A stretch of DNA of 64,000 bases from Clostridium sp. D53t1_180928_C8 (GCF_015667795.1 NZ_JADPEL010000001.1:281485-345484); one strand, 5' to 3'; shown: positions 1-9,272, counted from the stretch's first letter. Notes: generated by a model not told the origin, from the letters alone. Program-made: numbers and translations.

Positions 1-625
1 ATCAGATTTACAAGATGAGCTTGTTGAATTACAGTCTAAATTAAAAAAAACTATTGTATTTGTTACACATGATATGGATGAGGCCATTAAAATTTCAGAT
101 ATGATTTGTATAATGAAGGATGGAGAAGTATTACAATACGATACTCCAGAAAATATACTGAGAAATCCAGTTGACGATTTTGTTTCTAATTTTGTAGGAA
201 AGAATAGAATATGGGCATCTCCAGAATATATAAAAATTTCAGATATAATGATTGATAAGCCAATTACAGCATATAAAAATTTATCAGTTTTCAAATGTAT
301 TGATAAAATGCGTCAAAAAAAGGTGGACAGTCTTCTTATAGTTGAGCCTAATGAACATAAACTAATTGGTATTGTAAAGGCAAGTAAGCTTAGAGGGATT
401 GAAGATAAAACACAAGCTGTAGAAAAGTTTATTAATAAAACTTTTCCAACCCTTTTAATAGATCAATGTATTTTAGACGCTTTAAAAGTAGTTACAGAGA
501 AACATATATCTACTGTACCGGTTGTTGATAATTGTTCGCGTCTATTAGGATTAGTTACTAAAAGTAGTTTAGTTACAACATTAAGTCAACAATACTTTGA
601 TTATGAGGAGGATGAAATGATATGA
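1..625 (+). CDS. opuCA: Osmolyte ABC importer ATPase with CBS pair (5' truncated)
   Basis: The gene runs in from before the window; the frame is open from base 2. What remains is the end of the nucleotide-binding domain, including the switch histidine in FVTHDMDEA, then two CBS repeats over about the last 115 residues. This is the layout of ProV/OpuCA ATPases that energise uptake of glycine betaine, carnitine or choline. In OpuC systems the CBS pair is known to sense osmotic state or bind c-di-AMP; that role here is inferred. Its stop overlaps the start of the permease gene (ATGA), so the two are translationally coupled. Substrate cannot be read from the sequence. Confidence 0.88.
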   Translation, partial: SDLQDELVELQSKLKKTIVFVTHDMDEAIKISDMICIMKDGEVLQYDTPENILRNPVDDFVSNFVGKNRIWASPEYIKISDIMIDKPITAYKNLSVFKCIDKMRQKKVDSLLIVEPNEHKLIGIVKASKLRGIEDKTQAVEKFINKTFPTLLIDQCILDALKVVTEKHISTVPVVDNCSRLLGLVTKSSLVTTLSQQYFDYEEDEMI

Positions 626-2184
626 GTTTATTGCAATATATAATTGAAAATCAATCACAAATTTTATCACTGTTAATAGAACATATAAAATTAACGGCAA
701 TTTCTGTTGGGGTAGCAATTTTAATAGGAGTGCCTCTAGGAATTTTTATTTCATATGCAGCAAAAGCTAGTAAGCCAATTTTAGCCATAGCTAATGTTGT
801 TCAAGCAATACCTAGTATGGCATTACTTGGATTTATGATACCTTTTTTAGGTATAGGGACAGTACCAGCGATAGTTGCAGTAGTTCTTTATTCTCTTCTT
901 CCTATTATAAAAAATACTTATACTGGAATTGAGAATATTAATCCACAGACTCTTGAGGCTGCAAAGGGAATTGGATTAACACCATTTCAGATATTAACTA
1001 AGGTACAAATCCCCTTAGCTCTTCCAGTTATCATGGCAGGTGTACGTATTGCATCTGTAACTGCAGTTGGACTTATGACTATGGCTGCCTTTATAGGGGC
1101 TGGTGGTTTAGGTTATCTTGTATTTTCAGGTATTCGTACAGTAAATAATAATCAAATATTAGCAGGAGCTATTCCAGCTTGCTTATTAGCTTTATTAGTA
1201 GACTTTCTAATTGGATTAGTAGAAAATTTAGTTATGCCTATTAGTCTTCAAAAGGGTAATATAAAGTGTAAAAGAAAAAAACGTACAACACAAAAAGCAA
1301 TATTGGGTATGTCAGCTTTAGTTGTTGTAATTATTTTTGTTGTAACATCTTTTGGAAATATAGCAAAGGAGGAGCGTACTATTTCTATTGGTTCTAAAGA
1401 TTATACTGAACAAGCTGTCCTAGGAAATTTAGTTGCTGATTTAATAGAGGCAAAAACTGATATAACAGTAAATAGAAAATTAGATTTAGGTGGAACTCAA
1501 GTTTGTTTTGGAGCACTCCAAAGTGGTGATATAGATATGTATGTTGAATATAGTGGAACAGCTTATAGCGATATGTTAAAGCTTAAACCGATTAGTGATG
1601 TTGAAGAAGTTTATGATACAGTAAAAAAAGAGTTCAAAGAAATTTATGATGTTGAAGTATTAAAGCAGATGAGTTTTAATAACACTTGGGTTTTAGCTGT
1701 AACTGAAGAAACAGCTAAAAAATATAGTTTAGATACGATAAGTGATTTGTCTAAGGTTGCTGGATCTATGAAAGCAGGAACCGTTTTTGAATTTGCAAAT
1801 CGTGAAGATGGGTTACCAGGGTTGCAAAAAGCATATAATTTTAAAATGAATGAGGTGTTAACATTAGATGGAGCACCAAGGTATACGGCTTTAGTTAATG
1901 GTGAAGTAGAAGTAGTTGATGCATTTGCAACTGATGGATTATTAAAAAAGTTTAATTTAAAAACATTAAGTGATGATAAGGGATTTTTTCCACCATATTA
2001 TGCAATGCCCATTATTAGTTCAGATAAATTAGAAGAGTTTCCAGAAATAGAAGGAATTTTAGATGAACTCGGATCTGTTCTTACAAATGAAGTTATGATG
2101 GAGCTAAATTATAAGGTAGATGAGTTGCAAGAGTCACCTTCAAAAGTTGCAAGAGATTTTCTTGAAAGTAAGGGTATGATATAA
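622..2184 (+). CDS. Fused permease and substrate-binding protein of an OpuC-type importer
   Basis: 520-residue fusion. Residues about 20-210 are a five- or six-helix ProW/OpuCB-type permease with the EAA loop (LEAAKGIGLTPFQILTKVQ). A further membrane segment at about 227-247 leads into an extracytoplasmic OpuAC/OsmX-type binding domain starting near GSKDYTEQAVLG. Such fusions tether the binding protein to the membrane and are common in Firmicutes. It pairs with the upstream ATPase, with which it shares a 4-base overlap. Substrate is probably glycine betaine, choline or carnitine. A choline importer some 16 kb from a choline-degrading locus is suggestive, but there is no direct link. Confidence 0.88.
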   Translation: MSLLQYIIENQSQILSLLIEHIKLTAISVGVAILIGVPLGIFISYAAKASKPILAIANVVQAIPSMALLGFMIPFLGIGTVPAIVAVVLYSLLPIIKNTYTGIENINPQTLEAAKGIGLTPFQILTKVQIPLALPVIMAGVRIASVTAVGLMTMAAFIGAGGLGYLVFSGIRTVNNNQILAGAIPACLLALLVDFLIGLVENLVMPISLQKGNIKCKRKKRTTQKAILGMSALVVVIIFVVTSFGNIAKEERTISIGSKDYTEQAVLGNLVADLIEAKTDITVNRKLDLGGTQVCFGALQSGDIDMYVEYSGTAYSDMLKLKPISDVEEVYDTVKKEFKEIYDVEVLKQMSFNNTWVLAVTEETAKKYSLDTISDLSKVAGSMKAGTVFEFANREDGLPGLQKAYNFKMNEVLTLDGAPRYTALVNGEVEVVDAFATDGLLKKFNLKTLSDDKGFFPPYYAMPIISSDKLEEFPEIEGILDELGSVLTNEVMMELNYKVDELQESPSKVARDFLESKGMI

Positions 2185-2224
2185 AATTTAGTTGTTAAGT
2201 TTTAGTGCAGATATTTATTATATT

Positions 2225-2270
2225 TAAGTTTAGCATTATTAAAATAATAATTGTAGTAATACTAAATTTA
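2225..2270 (+). other. Imperfect inverted repeat after the importer operon
   Basis: Two 17-base arms (2225-2241 and 2254-2270) pair with a few G-U or mismatched positions around a 12-base loop. No T-run follows, so it is not a classical intrinsic terminator. It may protect the 3' end of the upstream mRNA. Confidence 0.35.
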
Positions 2271-2335
2271 GCAGCAATCAACAATTCACCTCTTTTAAAC
2301 AATAGAATACTATATTAGAGGGAGGTGATTAAAGG

Positions 2336-2653
2336 GTGTCATTAGAAGTTATGGGATTTTATAGAGATTCAGAATCGTTATATGATGAGTGTAAGAGATG
2401 TATATCGTATTATTCTCTTGTAACAATGAGTAATGGAAGCATGCTAGAAGGAATTATTGAAGAAGTAAATAATGATAGTGTTAATATATTAGTTGCTGAA
2501 TATGTATTTGATGATTATTATAAAGAGGAAATGAGTAGGCAACAAGGTGGATTTAGGAGATTTGGAAGAAGAAATTTTCTGATTAGTAATATAAATAGGA
2601 TAAGGTCAGTAAGGTTTCCGTATATAATACCAGTTTATCCAGTTTATCCATAG
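2336..2653 (+). CDS. Small hypothetical protein, possible Sm-like fold
   Basis: 105 residues from a GTG start with a strong GGGAGGTG site just upstream. I do not recognise a family. The middle (MSNGSMLEGIIEEVNNDSVNILV, split around a Gly) has the turn-strand pattern of small Sm/LSM or SH3-like barrels. It is followed by a basic stretch (RRFGRRNF) and an unusual proline/tyrosine C-terminus, FPYIIPVYPVYP. There is no signal peptide or membrane segment. It stands alone between the importer operon and a convergent TetR gene. Length and a good ribosome site support it being real; function unknown. Confidence 0.6.
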   Translation: MSLEVMGFYRDSESLYDECKRCISYYSLVTMSNGSMLEGIIEEVNNDSVNILVAEYVFDDYYKEEMSRQQGGFRRFGRRNFLISNINRIRSVRFPYIIPVYPVYP

Positions 2654-2806
2654 CTGTATCAATACCCATATTTCTCTTATTAAATATAGTTATATGACAT
2701 AAAAAGAGAGTAATATTTTTAAGTTGAAAATAAATATAGTTTTTACATTTATGCACATGCTTTTTCAAGTTTTCATTAAAGATATGCATTTATTTTTATA
2801 AAAGAT

Positions 2807-2832
2807 AGGCTACTGATTAAATTTAGTAGCCT
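2807..2832. terminator. Terminator between convergent genes
   Basis: Eight-base-pair stem (AGGCTACT/AGTAGCCT) with a ten-base loop. On the minus strand it is followed by a T-rich run, so it mainly serves the TetR gene; it may also stop readthrough from the small plus-strand gene. Confidence 0.6.
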
Positions 2833-2861
2833 TATTAAAGTATATATTTATAATAAAATTT

Positions 2862-3428
2862 TTAAAGTAAAAAATATTTATTAATATCAGAAGATAATTT
2901 TAATATGCCATTAATATCATCTTTATTTTGGTTAACTGAAATCCAACGTATAGAATTCATAATAATAGATGTGTATATTTGAGCTATATAGGCATTTCCA
3001 AGGTTATATTTATCCACTCTATTAGTACGTTCAAGGTAATTAAAGCAGCGGTTATATATAATATCAGTTAGTTGATTGAATAAGTCCAAATTTTGCTCAT
3101 TTAACTCAAGAAAAGTTTTGAATATATCAGCATTTACATATACATAATTAAGAAGCTCTCCTGCTTTTTCTATTTTTAATGTCATAGATTTATCACAAAA
3201 ATAGTTAGTACCAACAGCTGTAAAGTTAGAAATTAGCTTATCAAAGAAATACTCTAGTAAGTCATATTTATCCTTATAGTGAGAGTAAAAGGTAGAGCGG
3301 CTTATCATAGCCTCATCACAAATATCTTTTATTGTAATATCTACAAAAGCTTTTTCTTTTAAAAGATGTAAAAAGGTATCTTCAATATTTTTTATAGTCT
3401 TTTGAACACGTATATCTTTTGATTCCAT
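2862..3428 (-). CDS. TetR-family regulator (DhaS-like)
   Basis: 188 residues. The N-terminal 60 contain a TetR helix-turn-helix with the typical recognition stretch ISRSTFYSHYKDKYDLLEYF. The rest is a helical ligand-binding/dimerisation domain without obvious homology. It is divergent from the degV-type gene, and the shared 199-base gap carries a pair of 10-base direct repeats, so it most likely controls itself and/or its neighbour. The ligand is unknown. The TetR fold is clear; the target is inference from position only. Confidence 0.85.
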   Translation of the reverse strand: MESKDIRVQKTIKNIEDTFLHLLKEKAFVDITIKDICDEAMISRSTFYSHYKDKYDLLEYFFDKLISNFTAVGTNYFCDKSMTLKIEKAGELLNYVYVNADIFKTFLELNEQNLDLFNQLTDIIYNRCFNYLERTNRVDKYNLGNAYIAQIYTSIIMNSIRWISVNQNKDDINGILKLSSDINKYFLL

Positions 3429-3505
3429 TATAAAACCTCAATTTATATAATTTAGATAATAAAAATTTTGTATATATTTCAATTATAATTATACATTAAT
3501 TAAAT

Positions 3506-3544
3506 AAAAACTACATTATTAATAAAAATGTACGAAAAACTACA
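3506..3544. promoter_or_regulatory. Direct repeat pair between tetR and degV genes
   Basis: The 10-mer AAAAACTACA occurs at 3506-3515 and again at 3535-3544, 29 bases apart (start to start), in the divergent intergenic region. It is a candidate operator for the TetR regulator; the repeat is seen, the function is inferred. Confidence 0.35.
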
Positions 3545-3627
3545 CTTTATAATTTATTGTAAGTTGAACAATGATAAGGTTAAATATAAAATATGAACTA
3601 GAATAAAAAGTTTAGAGAGGAAAAAAG

Positions 3628-4488
3628 ATGTATAAAAGTATTGGAGTTGTAACAGATAGTAATAGTGGAATAACATTAAGTCAAGCTAAGGAATGGGGAA
3701 TAACAGTTATTCCTATGCCTTTTTATATAAATAGTGAGCTTTATTATGAAGGATTAAATTTAAATCAAGAAGAATTCTACAAATTTTTGGAAAATGATGC
3801 AGATGTAAATACTTCACAGCCAGCACCTGGGGAAGTAATAGATACTTGGGAGAAGTTGCTTAAGGAGAAAGATCATATTATATATATACCTATGTCTAGT
3901 TCATTAAGTAGTAGTTTTGAGACAGCAACAGTATTATCTAATGAATACGAAGGAAAAGTTTTTGTTGTTAATAATAGGAGAATATCTGTAACTCAATTGC
4001 AATCAGTTAAAGATGCAATAAGACTTGTTAATAAAGGAAAATCAGCTAATGAAATAAAGGAAATATTAGAAGAGAGACAATATAAATCTAGTATTTACAT
4101 AGTTCCTGATACATTAGATTATCTAAAAAAAGGAGGAAGACTTACTCCTGCTGTAGCTTCATTTGCAAAGGTGTTAAATATTAAACCAGTTTTACAAATT
4201 CAAGGTGAAAAATTAGATGCTTTCAAGAAAGTAAGAGGAATGAAACAAGCAAAGAGAACTATGAAGGAAGCAATAGCTGATGATATTAAAAATAGATTCT
4301 TTGATATTCCAAGTATGAAAATATATGCAGCTTATACAGGTGAGAAAGAAATAGGAGATGCATGGAAACTTGAATTAGAAGAGGCATTTCCAAGATATAA
4401 TATTGAAGCTTATCCACTATCTTTAAGTGTTAGTTGCCATATTGGTCCTGGAGCTCTTGGGATAGCGTGTGCAGAAGAATTAATATAA
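3628..4488 (+). CDS. DegV family fatty-acid-binding protein (FakB-like)
   Basis: 286 residues, the normal DegV length. It begins with the family signature VVTDSNSGI and has the second-lobe motif DTLDYLKKGGR and the C-terminal HIGPGALGI. Proteins of this family bind a single fatty acid. With the kinase FakA they feed exogenous acyl chains to phospholipid synthesis as acyl-phosphate. No fakA lies in the window, which is usual because several DegV paralogues share one kinase. The start has an AGAGAGG ribosome site. It is divergent from a TetR regulator that may respond to acyl chains (inference). Confidence 0.9.
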   Translation: MYKSIGVVTDSNSGITLSQAKEWGITVIPMPFYINSELYYEGLNLNQEEFYKFLENDADVNTSQPAPGEVIDTWEKLLKEKDHIIYIPMSSSLSSSFETATVLSNEYEGKVFVVNNRRISVTQLQSVKDAIRLVNKGKSANEIKEILEERQYKSSIYIVPDTLDYLKKGGRLTPAVASFAKVLNIKPVLQIQGEKLDAFKKVRGMKQAKRTMKEAIADDIKNRFFDIPSMKIYAAYTGEKEIGDAWKLELEEAFPRYNIEAYPLSLSVSCHIGPGALGIACAEELI

Positions 4489-4530
4489 TGTAATAAGAGT
4501 TTTTTAGTAACTAAATTAATCAAAAAATAA

Positions 4531-4559
4531 TTGAAAGTATAATAATTTAAAAGTATAAT
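4531..4559 (+). promoter_or_regulatory. Promoter of the hisS leader
   Basis: TTGAAA (4531-4536), 17-base spacer, TATAAT (4554-4559). The expected start point lies just upstream of the leader peptide and its ribosome site. Confidence 0.55.
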
Positions 4560-4587
4560 AATATTAATTTATTTTTGGAGGAAAATT

Positions 4588-4638
4588 ATGAAAACACTTA
4601 ATATAAGCAAGCAAAATCAAATACATCATCATTACTAG
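4588..4638 (+). CDS. His-rich leader peptide (attenuator)
   Basis: A 16-residue open frame MKTLNISKQNQIHHHY with a strong TTGGAGGA ribosome site and stop TAG. Three consecutive His codons sit immediately before the stop, as in enterobacterial his operon leader peptides. It lies 231 bases upstream of a histidyl-tRNA synthetase gene and is followed by alternative hairpins and an intrinsic terminator. Ribosome stalling at the His codons when charged tRNA-His is scarce would change the RNA fold. There is no T-box consensus, the usual alternative in Firmicutes. Confidence 0.8.
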   Translation: MKTLNISKQNQIHHHY

Positions 4639-4764
4639 AGACTTGGTCTGTAAAATTATAGATACAAGTCTATCAGCGTAGGCTTGTATCTCTGGTAATG
4701 ATAAATTAAGTGAAATCATAATTTATTTTAAGCCATGTGGGATATATGCCTACATGGCTTTTTT
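4639..4764 (+). promoter_or_regulatory. His attenuator: alternative hairpins and terminator
   Basis: Four elements are visible. Segment A (4639-4645, AGACTTG) pairs perfectly with B (4665-4671, CAAGTCT). The longer form of B (4661-4671) pairs instead with C (4680-4690) over 11 bases with one G-U, so A:B and B:C exclude each other. A separate 8-bp hairpin is at 4701-4708/4719-4726. The terminator is 4731-4738/4752-4759 followed by six T (4759-4764). C also matches the terminator loop (4741-4750) at 9 of 10 positions. Which arrangement is the antiterminator could not be settled by eye. Confidence 0.7.
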
Positions 4765-4869
4765 GTATATAAATTTAATTATTGGCTAGATAATTGTCAA
4801 TTGTTATATTTCAGAAAGCTTTAAAAAATCTAGGCACCAAATAAAATTATTATAGGAGTGATTAATAAA

Positions 4870-6165
4870 ATGAAAAAAAATATTATAAAACCAAGTATAT
4901 TGCCAGGATTTATGGAACTATTACCAAAGGAGCAACAGATATTTAATGAAATAGTATCAAAAATAACAAGTGTGTATGAGAATAATGGATGCTTAGTAAT
5001 AGATACACCAATAATAGAAAAAGCAGAAGTACTACTTGCGAAAAGTGGAGGTGAAACAGAGAAGCAAGTTTATAGCTTACAAAAAGGAAAAAATAATTTA
5101 GCATTAAGATTTGATTTAACAGTACCATTTGCAAGGTATGTAGCTCAATATTATAATGATTTAGTTTTTCCATTTAAAAGATATCAAATAGGAAAAGTTT
5201 ATAGAGGAGAAAGAAATCAAAAGGGAAGATATAGAGAATTTTATCAATGTGACATTGATGTTATTGGAAAAGGACAACTAAGTATAGATAATGATGCTTG
5301 GGTTATAAGTTTAGCATCTAAGGCTTTCAAAGCAATAGGATTAACTAATTATAGATTTCAAATAAGTAATAGAAAAATACTAAAAGGTATATTAAGTGAA
5401 TTAAAAATAGAAAATGTTAATGAGGTAATGATACTAATTGATAAGTATGATAAGGTTGGTAAAGATATATTTAATGAAGAAATAAATAAAATTATAGGAA
5501 TTGAGAAAGGGAATTATCTTAGTAAAATAATAGATATTAGTGGCTCAACTGAAGAAGTATTAGAAGAACTTTCTAAGCTAGATGTTAAAAATGATTATTT
5601 TATTAAAGGACTAAATGAGCTAAAGAAAGTTAGTTTAATGTTAGGTATATTAGGTGTAGAGAAAAATGAATTTGAAATAAATTTAAAAATTATAAGAGGA
5701 TTAGATTATTATACAGGAACGGTATTTGAAACAATATTAGTTGAAAATGAAAGTTATGGATCAATTTGTTCTGGTGGAAGATATGATAATTTAGCAGAAA
5801 ATTATAGTAATAATATATTACCAGGAGTAGGTATATCAATAGGAATTACTAGATTGTTTTTCATATTAAAAGAAATTGGATTTATAAATAAATATAATAT
5901 AGAGAATAGGTTAGATTATTTAATATTACAAATTGGAGATACAATAGAATACTCTGGTAAAGTATTAAGTTATTTGCAAAGTAAAGGATATAATGTAAGT
6001 TTATATTTTGAGGATGACTCCTTAAAGAAAAAAATGAATTATGCTAATAAAATAGGAGTCAATAATGTAATTTTAATTGGAGAAGATGAAGTTAGAGAGA
6101 ATAAAATCAGAATTAAGAATATGAATTTAGGAGAAACTAAGATTATTAATTATTTAGAACTATAA
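4870..6165 (+). CDS. hisS: Histidyl-tRNA synthetase, archaeal/eukaryal-like
   Basis: Class II synthetase that charges tRNA-His. 431 residues from ATG 4870; an upstream in-frame GTG at 4858 overlaps the AGGAG ribosome site and is not the start. Residues about 79-90 read LRFDLTVPFARY and motif 2 at 111-130 contains GRYREFYQCDID. Both resemble eukaryotic and archaeal HisRS rather than the usual bacterial form. The histidine-binding motif RGLDYY is at 276-281. A C-terminal anticodon-binding domain follows, so it is not HisZ. It is a monocistronic gene under an apparent His-codon attenuator and may be a second, stress-induced HisRS; the genome's other hisS cannot be seen. Confidence 0.9.
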   Translation: MKKNIIKPSILPGFMELLPKEQQIFNEIVSKITSVYENNGCLVIDTPIIEKAEVLLAKSGGETEKQVYSLQKGKNNLALRFDLTVPFARYVAQYYNDLVFPFKRYQIGKVYRGERNQKGRYREFYQCDIDVIGKGQLSIDNDAWVISLASKAFKAIGLTNYRFQISNRKILKGILSELKIENVNEVMILIDKYDKVGKDIFNEEINKIIGIEKGNYLSKIIDISGSTEEVLEELSKLDVKNDYFIKGLNELKKVSLMLGILGVEKNEFEINLKIIRGLDYYTGTVFETILVENESYGSICSGGRYDNLAENYSNNILPGVGISIGITRLFFILKEIGFINKYNIENRLDYLILQIGDTIEYSGKVLSYLQSKGYNVSLYFEDDSLKKKMNYANKIGVNNVILIGEDEVRENKIRIKNMNLGETKIINYLEL

Positions 6166-6210
6166 AAAGTTTTAGTAGAGTAGTTAATATAATAAAATAA
6201 ATTTATAAAA

Positions 6211-6258
6211 AAGATGTTTTCAAGCATATCAAATAAACTTGAAAACATCTTTTTTTTA
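6211..6258 (+). terminator. Terminator of hisS
   Basis: Perfect 14-bp stem (6211-6224/6238-6251) with a 13-base loop, running into eight T residues. Confidence 0.9.
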
Positions 6259-6307
6259 TAACAAAAATAAGTGAAATATAAAAAAGAAAAAATAAATAAC
6301 AAAACTA

Positions 6308-6365
6308 TTGCAAAACGTTTACAGAGGGTGTATTATATAGTTAACCGATTCAGTAAACCGATTCA
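6308..6365 (+). promoter_or_regulatory. rbs promoter with candidate operators
   Basis: TTGCAA (6308-6313), 17-base spacer, TATTAT (6331-6336). A LacI-family/CcpA-like site with a perfect right half (CGTTTACA) overlaps the -35 at 6309-6323. Downstream of the -10, AACCGATTCA is repeated directly at 6343-6352 and 6356-6365. The second copy lies in GTAAACCGATTCAC, an imperfect palindrome centred on CG as in LacI-family operators. RbsR and possibly CcpA are the expected binders. Confidence 0.65.
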
Positions 6366-6403
6366 CTAGAGAGTCAGTGATGAGAAATAGAGGAGATGAA
6401 TTT

Positions 6404-7333
6404 ATGAATAAAGTATGTGTGCTTGGAAGTATGAATATGGATTTAGTTGTAAAAGTAAATGATATACCAAGAGTAGGAGAAACTATTTTATCAAAATCAT
6501 TTGAAAAGATAGCGGGTGGAAAAGGAGCAAATCAGGCTGTTGCAGCTAAAAGGTGTGGAGCTGAAGTTGCTATGATAGCGAAAATAGGGAAAGATGAGAA
6601 TGGACAAATTCTAAAAAGTAAATTAGAAGAAGATAATATAGATGTAAAATATGTTTTTGAGGATAAAAAAGAAGCAACTGGAATGGCTATTATTATGGTA
6701 AATGAAAATGGAAATAATTCAATAATAGTTGTAGCAGGTTCAAATATGACAATTGATGAGTATGAGATTGAAGCTTCAGTGGAAAAGATTAAAGAATCAG
6801 ATATATTAATATCTCAATTTGAAACATCAGAAGAAATGACGTTAAAAGCATTTAAGAGAGCTAAAGAGTTTGAAAAAATAACAATATTAAATCCAGCTCC
6901 AGCAAAGAAAATAAATGAAGAACTTTTAAAAGTAACAGATATTATAGTGCCTAATGAAACAGAGGCTGAAGTATTAACAGGAGTAACAGTTGAAACTTTA
7001 GAAGATGCAAATAAGGCAGGACAAGCGTTCTTGGAAAAAGGAGTTAAATTTGCAGTAATTACTCTAGGAGCTAAAGGAGCAGCGGTAATAGGAAAAGATT
7101 TTTGTGAATTAGTACCAGCATATAAAGTAAATGCAATAGATACAACAGCAGCAGGGGATAGCTTTATTGGAGGATTAAGTTCAAGGTTAGATTTTAAAAA
7201 TATTAATAAAGAAAATTTAATAAAGGCAGTTAACTTTGGAAATAAGGTTTCATCAATATCAGTTCAAAGAAAAGGTGCACAACCATCAATTCCATATTTA
7301 AAAGAAATAGAAGAAATTTATGGGGAGGATTAA
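6404..7333 (+). CDS. rbsK: Ribokinase
   Basis: Phosphorylates D-ribose to ribose-5-phosphate with ATP in the cytoplasm. 309 residues from ATG 6404, chosen because a GAGGAG site precedes it by 7 bases and lies inside the longer frame that opens at 6377. PfkB-family signatures are the N-terminal [13 protein letters not shown] and the C-terminal [13 protein letters not shown] with the catalytic Asp. First gene of the ribose operon, ending 2 bases before rbsD. Length matches the family. Confidence 0.95.
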   Translation: MNKVCVLGSMNMDLVVKVNDIPRVGETILSKSFEKIAGGKGANQAVAAKRCGAEVAMIAKIGKDENGQILKSKLEEDNIDVKYVFEDKKEATGMAIIMVNENGNNSIIVVAGSNMTIDEYEIEASVEKIKESDILISQFETSEEMTLKAFKRAKEFEKITILNPAPAKKINEELLKVTDIIVPNETEAEVLTGVTVETLEDANKAGQAFLEKGVKFAVITLGAKGAAVIGKDFCELVPAYKVNAIDTTAAGDSFIGGLSSRLDFKNINKENLIKAVNFGNKVSSISVQRKGAQPSIPYLKEIEEIYGED

Positions 7334-7335
7334 TT

Positions 7336-7731
7336 ATGAGAAAAACATCACTATTAAATAGTAATTTAAGTTCAGTAATTTCAAAAATGGGACATACAGA
7401 TATGTTAGCTATAGGAGATTGTGGATTACCTATACCAAATGAAACTGAAAGAATAGATTTAGCATTAGTTGCAGGTATTCCAACATTTTTAGAAACATTA
7501 AAAGTCACCCTTATGGAGTTAGAGGTTGAAGAAGTGCTTATAGCACAAGAAACTAAAGAAGTTAGTCCTAATACACTTGATGAAATAAAAAATCTTATAG
7601 GTGATATAAAAATAACATTTATATCACATGAGGAATTAAAGGGTAAATTAAAAGAATGTAAAGCGGTAGTGAGAACTGGTGAACAAACACCATATGCAAA
7701 TATAATTTTAAAATCAGGAGTTGTATTTTAG
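7336..7731 (+). CDS. rbsD: D-ribose pyranase
   Basis: Interconverts beta-pyran and beta-furan ribose so ribokinase receives the furanose form. 131 residues, full length for RbsD. The conserved early His is in [20 protein letters not shown], and the C-terminal [13 protein letters not shown] is typical. It follows rbsK by 2 bases and precedes rbsA by 19, so translation is probably coupled. Confidence 0.95.
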   Translation: MRKTSLLNSNLSSVISKMGHTDMLAIGDCGLPIPNETERIDLALVAGIPTFLETLKVTLMELEVEEVLIAQETKEVSPNTLDEIKNLIGDIKITFISHEELKGKLKECKAVVRTGEQTPYANIILKSGVVF

Positions 7732-7750
7732 TTAAAGGGAGGTATTTAAT

Positions 7751-9253
7751 ATGGATAAAAAAATACCAATGCTTAAGATGGAGGGAGTATCAAAAATATT
7801 CCCTGGTGTTAAGGCATTAGATAATGTGCACATAACAGCTTATGGAGGAGAAGTTACAGCCTTAATGGGTGAAAATGGAGCTGGTAAATCTACATTAATG
7901 AAAATATTAAGTGGGGTTTATCAAAAAGATGAAGGTAAGATATTCATAGATGGTCAAGAAGCTAAAATAAAAGGAATAAAGTCAGCTGAAGAATATGGTG
8001 TTACAATAATACATCAAGAAATGAGTGTTATTAATAATTTAACAGTTGCACAAAATATATTCTTAGGAAATGAAAAGTTTAATAAAGCTACAGGAAGAAT
8101 TAATAAAAAATTATTAGTAGAGAGAAGTAAGCTTTTCTTAGAACAAATAGGGTGTAATATAGATCCAAATAGATTAGTAAGTAGTATTAACGTTGGTGAA
8201 AAACAAATGGTTGAAATTGCAAAGGCATTGACTAAGAATGCAAGAGTAATAATAATGGATGAGCCAACTACTGCATTAACAGAGGTAGAAACAAAAAGAT
8301 TATTTAAAGTTATAGAGAACTTAAAGAAAAAGGGTATTGCTATAATTTACATATCTCACAGAATGGAAGAAATATTTGAAATTTGTGATAGGGTTGAAGT
8401 TTTAAGAGACGGTAAATATGCTGGAAATGCATTAATAAAAGACATTGATAATGATAAATTAATTTCAATGATGGTTGGAAGAACTATAGAAGATCAATTT
8501 CCTTATAGAGAAACTAAAAAAGGAAGTAAAATACTTGAAGTTTTAAATGTAACTTCAAAGGCTGGTGTTAATGATGCAAGCTTCAGTGTAAGAGAAGGAG
8601 AAATATTAGGTGTTGCAGGTCTTATGGGATCAGGAAGAACAGAGCTTGCAAAAGTAATATTCGGTGAATATAAGAAGAATAAAGGAACAGTTAAATTAAA
8701 AGGAAAAGAAATAAATATTAAAAATGTTCAAGAAGCAATAAATTATGGTATTTGCTATCTTTCAGAAGATAGAAAAAAAGAAGGTTGTGTTCTTGGACTG
8801 TCAGTAGCTGATAATATGGTATTATCAAATCTTAAAAAATATGAAAATTCATTTAAGTCTATTAATAGGAAAAAAGCTAATGAAGATGTTGATTATTATA
8901 TTAAAAAAATAAATATAAAAACTCCAAATAGAAATCAATTAATAAAAAATCTTAGTGGAGGAAATCAACAAAAGGTAATTTTGGCTAAATGGCTTATGTT
9001 ATCACCAGAAGTTCTTATAATAGATGAACCAACAAGAGGAATAGACGTAGGTGCTAAAAAGGAAATATATGAATTATTAAACGAGCTTAAAGCATCAGGT
9101 AAAGCAATAATAATGATATCATCAGATTTACCAGAGGTTTTAGGTATAAGTGATAGAATTATGGTAATGAGTGAAGGGAAAATATCAGGTGAGCTAAGTA
9201 GGGAAGAAGCTTCACAGGAAACTATTATGAAATTAGCAGTAGGTATGAATTAA
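7751..9253 (+). CDS. rbsA: Ribose ABC importer ATPase
   Basis: 500-residue tandem ATPase powering ribose import. The first domain has Walker [10 protein letters not shown] and Walker [12 protein letters not shown]. The second has the degenerate P-loop GLMGSGRTE, signature LSGGNQQKV and Walker [16 protein letters not shown]. Such asymmetric tandem ATPases are typical of carbohydrate-uptake CUT2 importers (RbsA, MglA). It partners with RbsC and RbsB encoded next. Confidence 0.96.
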   Translation: MDKKIPMLKMEGVSKIFPGVKALDNVHITAYGGEVTALMGENGAGKSTLMKILSGVYQKDEGKIFIDGQEAKIKGIKSAEEYGVTIIHQEMSVINNLTVAQNIFLGNEKFNKATGRINKKLLVERSKLFLEQIGCNIDPNRLVSSINVGEKQMVEIAKALTKNARVIIMDEPTTALTEVETKRLFKVIENLKKKGIAIIYISHRMEEIFEICDRVEVLRDGKYAGNALIKDIDNDKLISMMVGRTIEDQFPYRETKKGSKILEVLNVTSKAGVNDASFSVREGEILGVAGLMGSGRTELAKVIFGEYKKNKGTVKLKGKEINIKNVQEAINYGICYLSEDRKKEGCVLGLSVADNMVLSNLKKYENSFKSINRKKANEDVDYYIKKINIKTPNRNQLIKNLSGGNQQKVILAKWLMLSPEVLIIDEPTRGIDVGAKKEIYELLNELKASGKAIIMISSDLPEVLGISDRIMVMSEGKISGELSREEASQETIMKLAVGMN

Positions 9254-9272
9254 TAGGTGGGAGGAATTTAAA

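Noticed and set aside
4640-4764. T-box riboswitch ahead of hisS
   Set aside because: No T-box core sequence or specifier-loop architecture; the HHH leader peptide explains the region better.
6309-6323. Confident CcpA (cre) call at the rbs promoter
   Set aside because: The left half needs a one-base insertion to fit the consensus; it may equally be an RbsR half-site.
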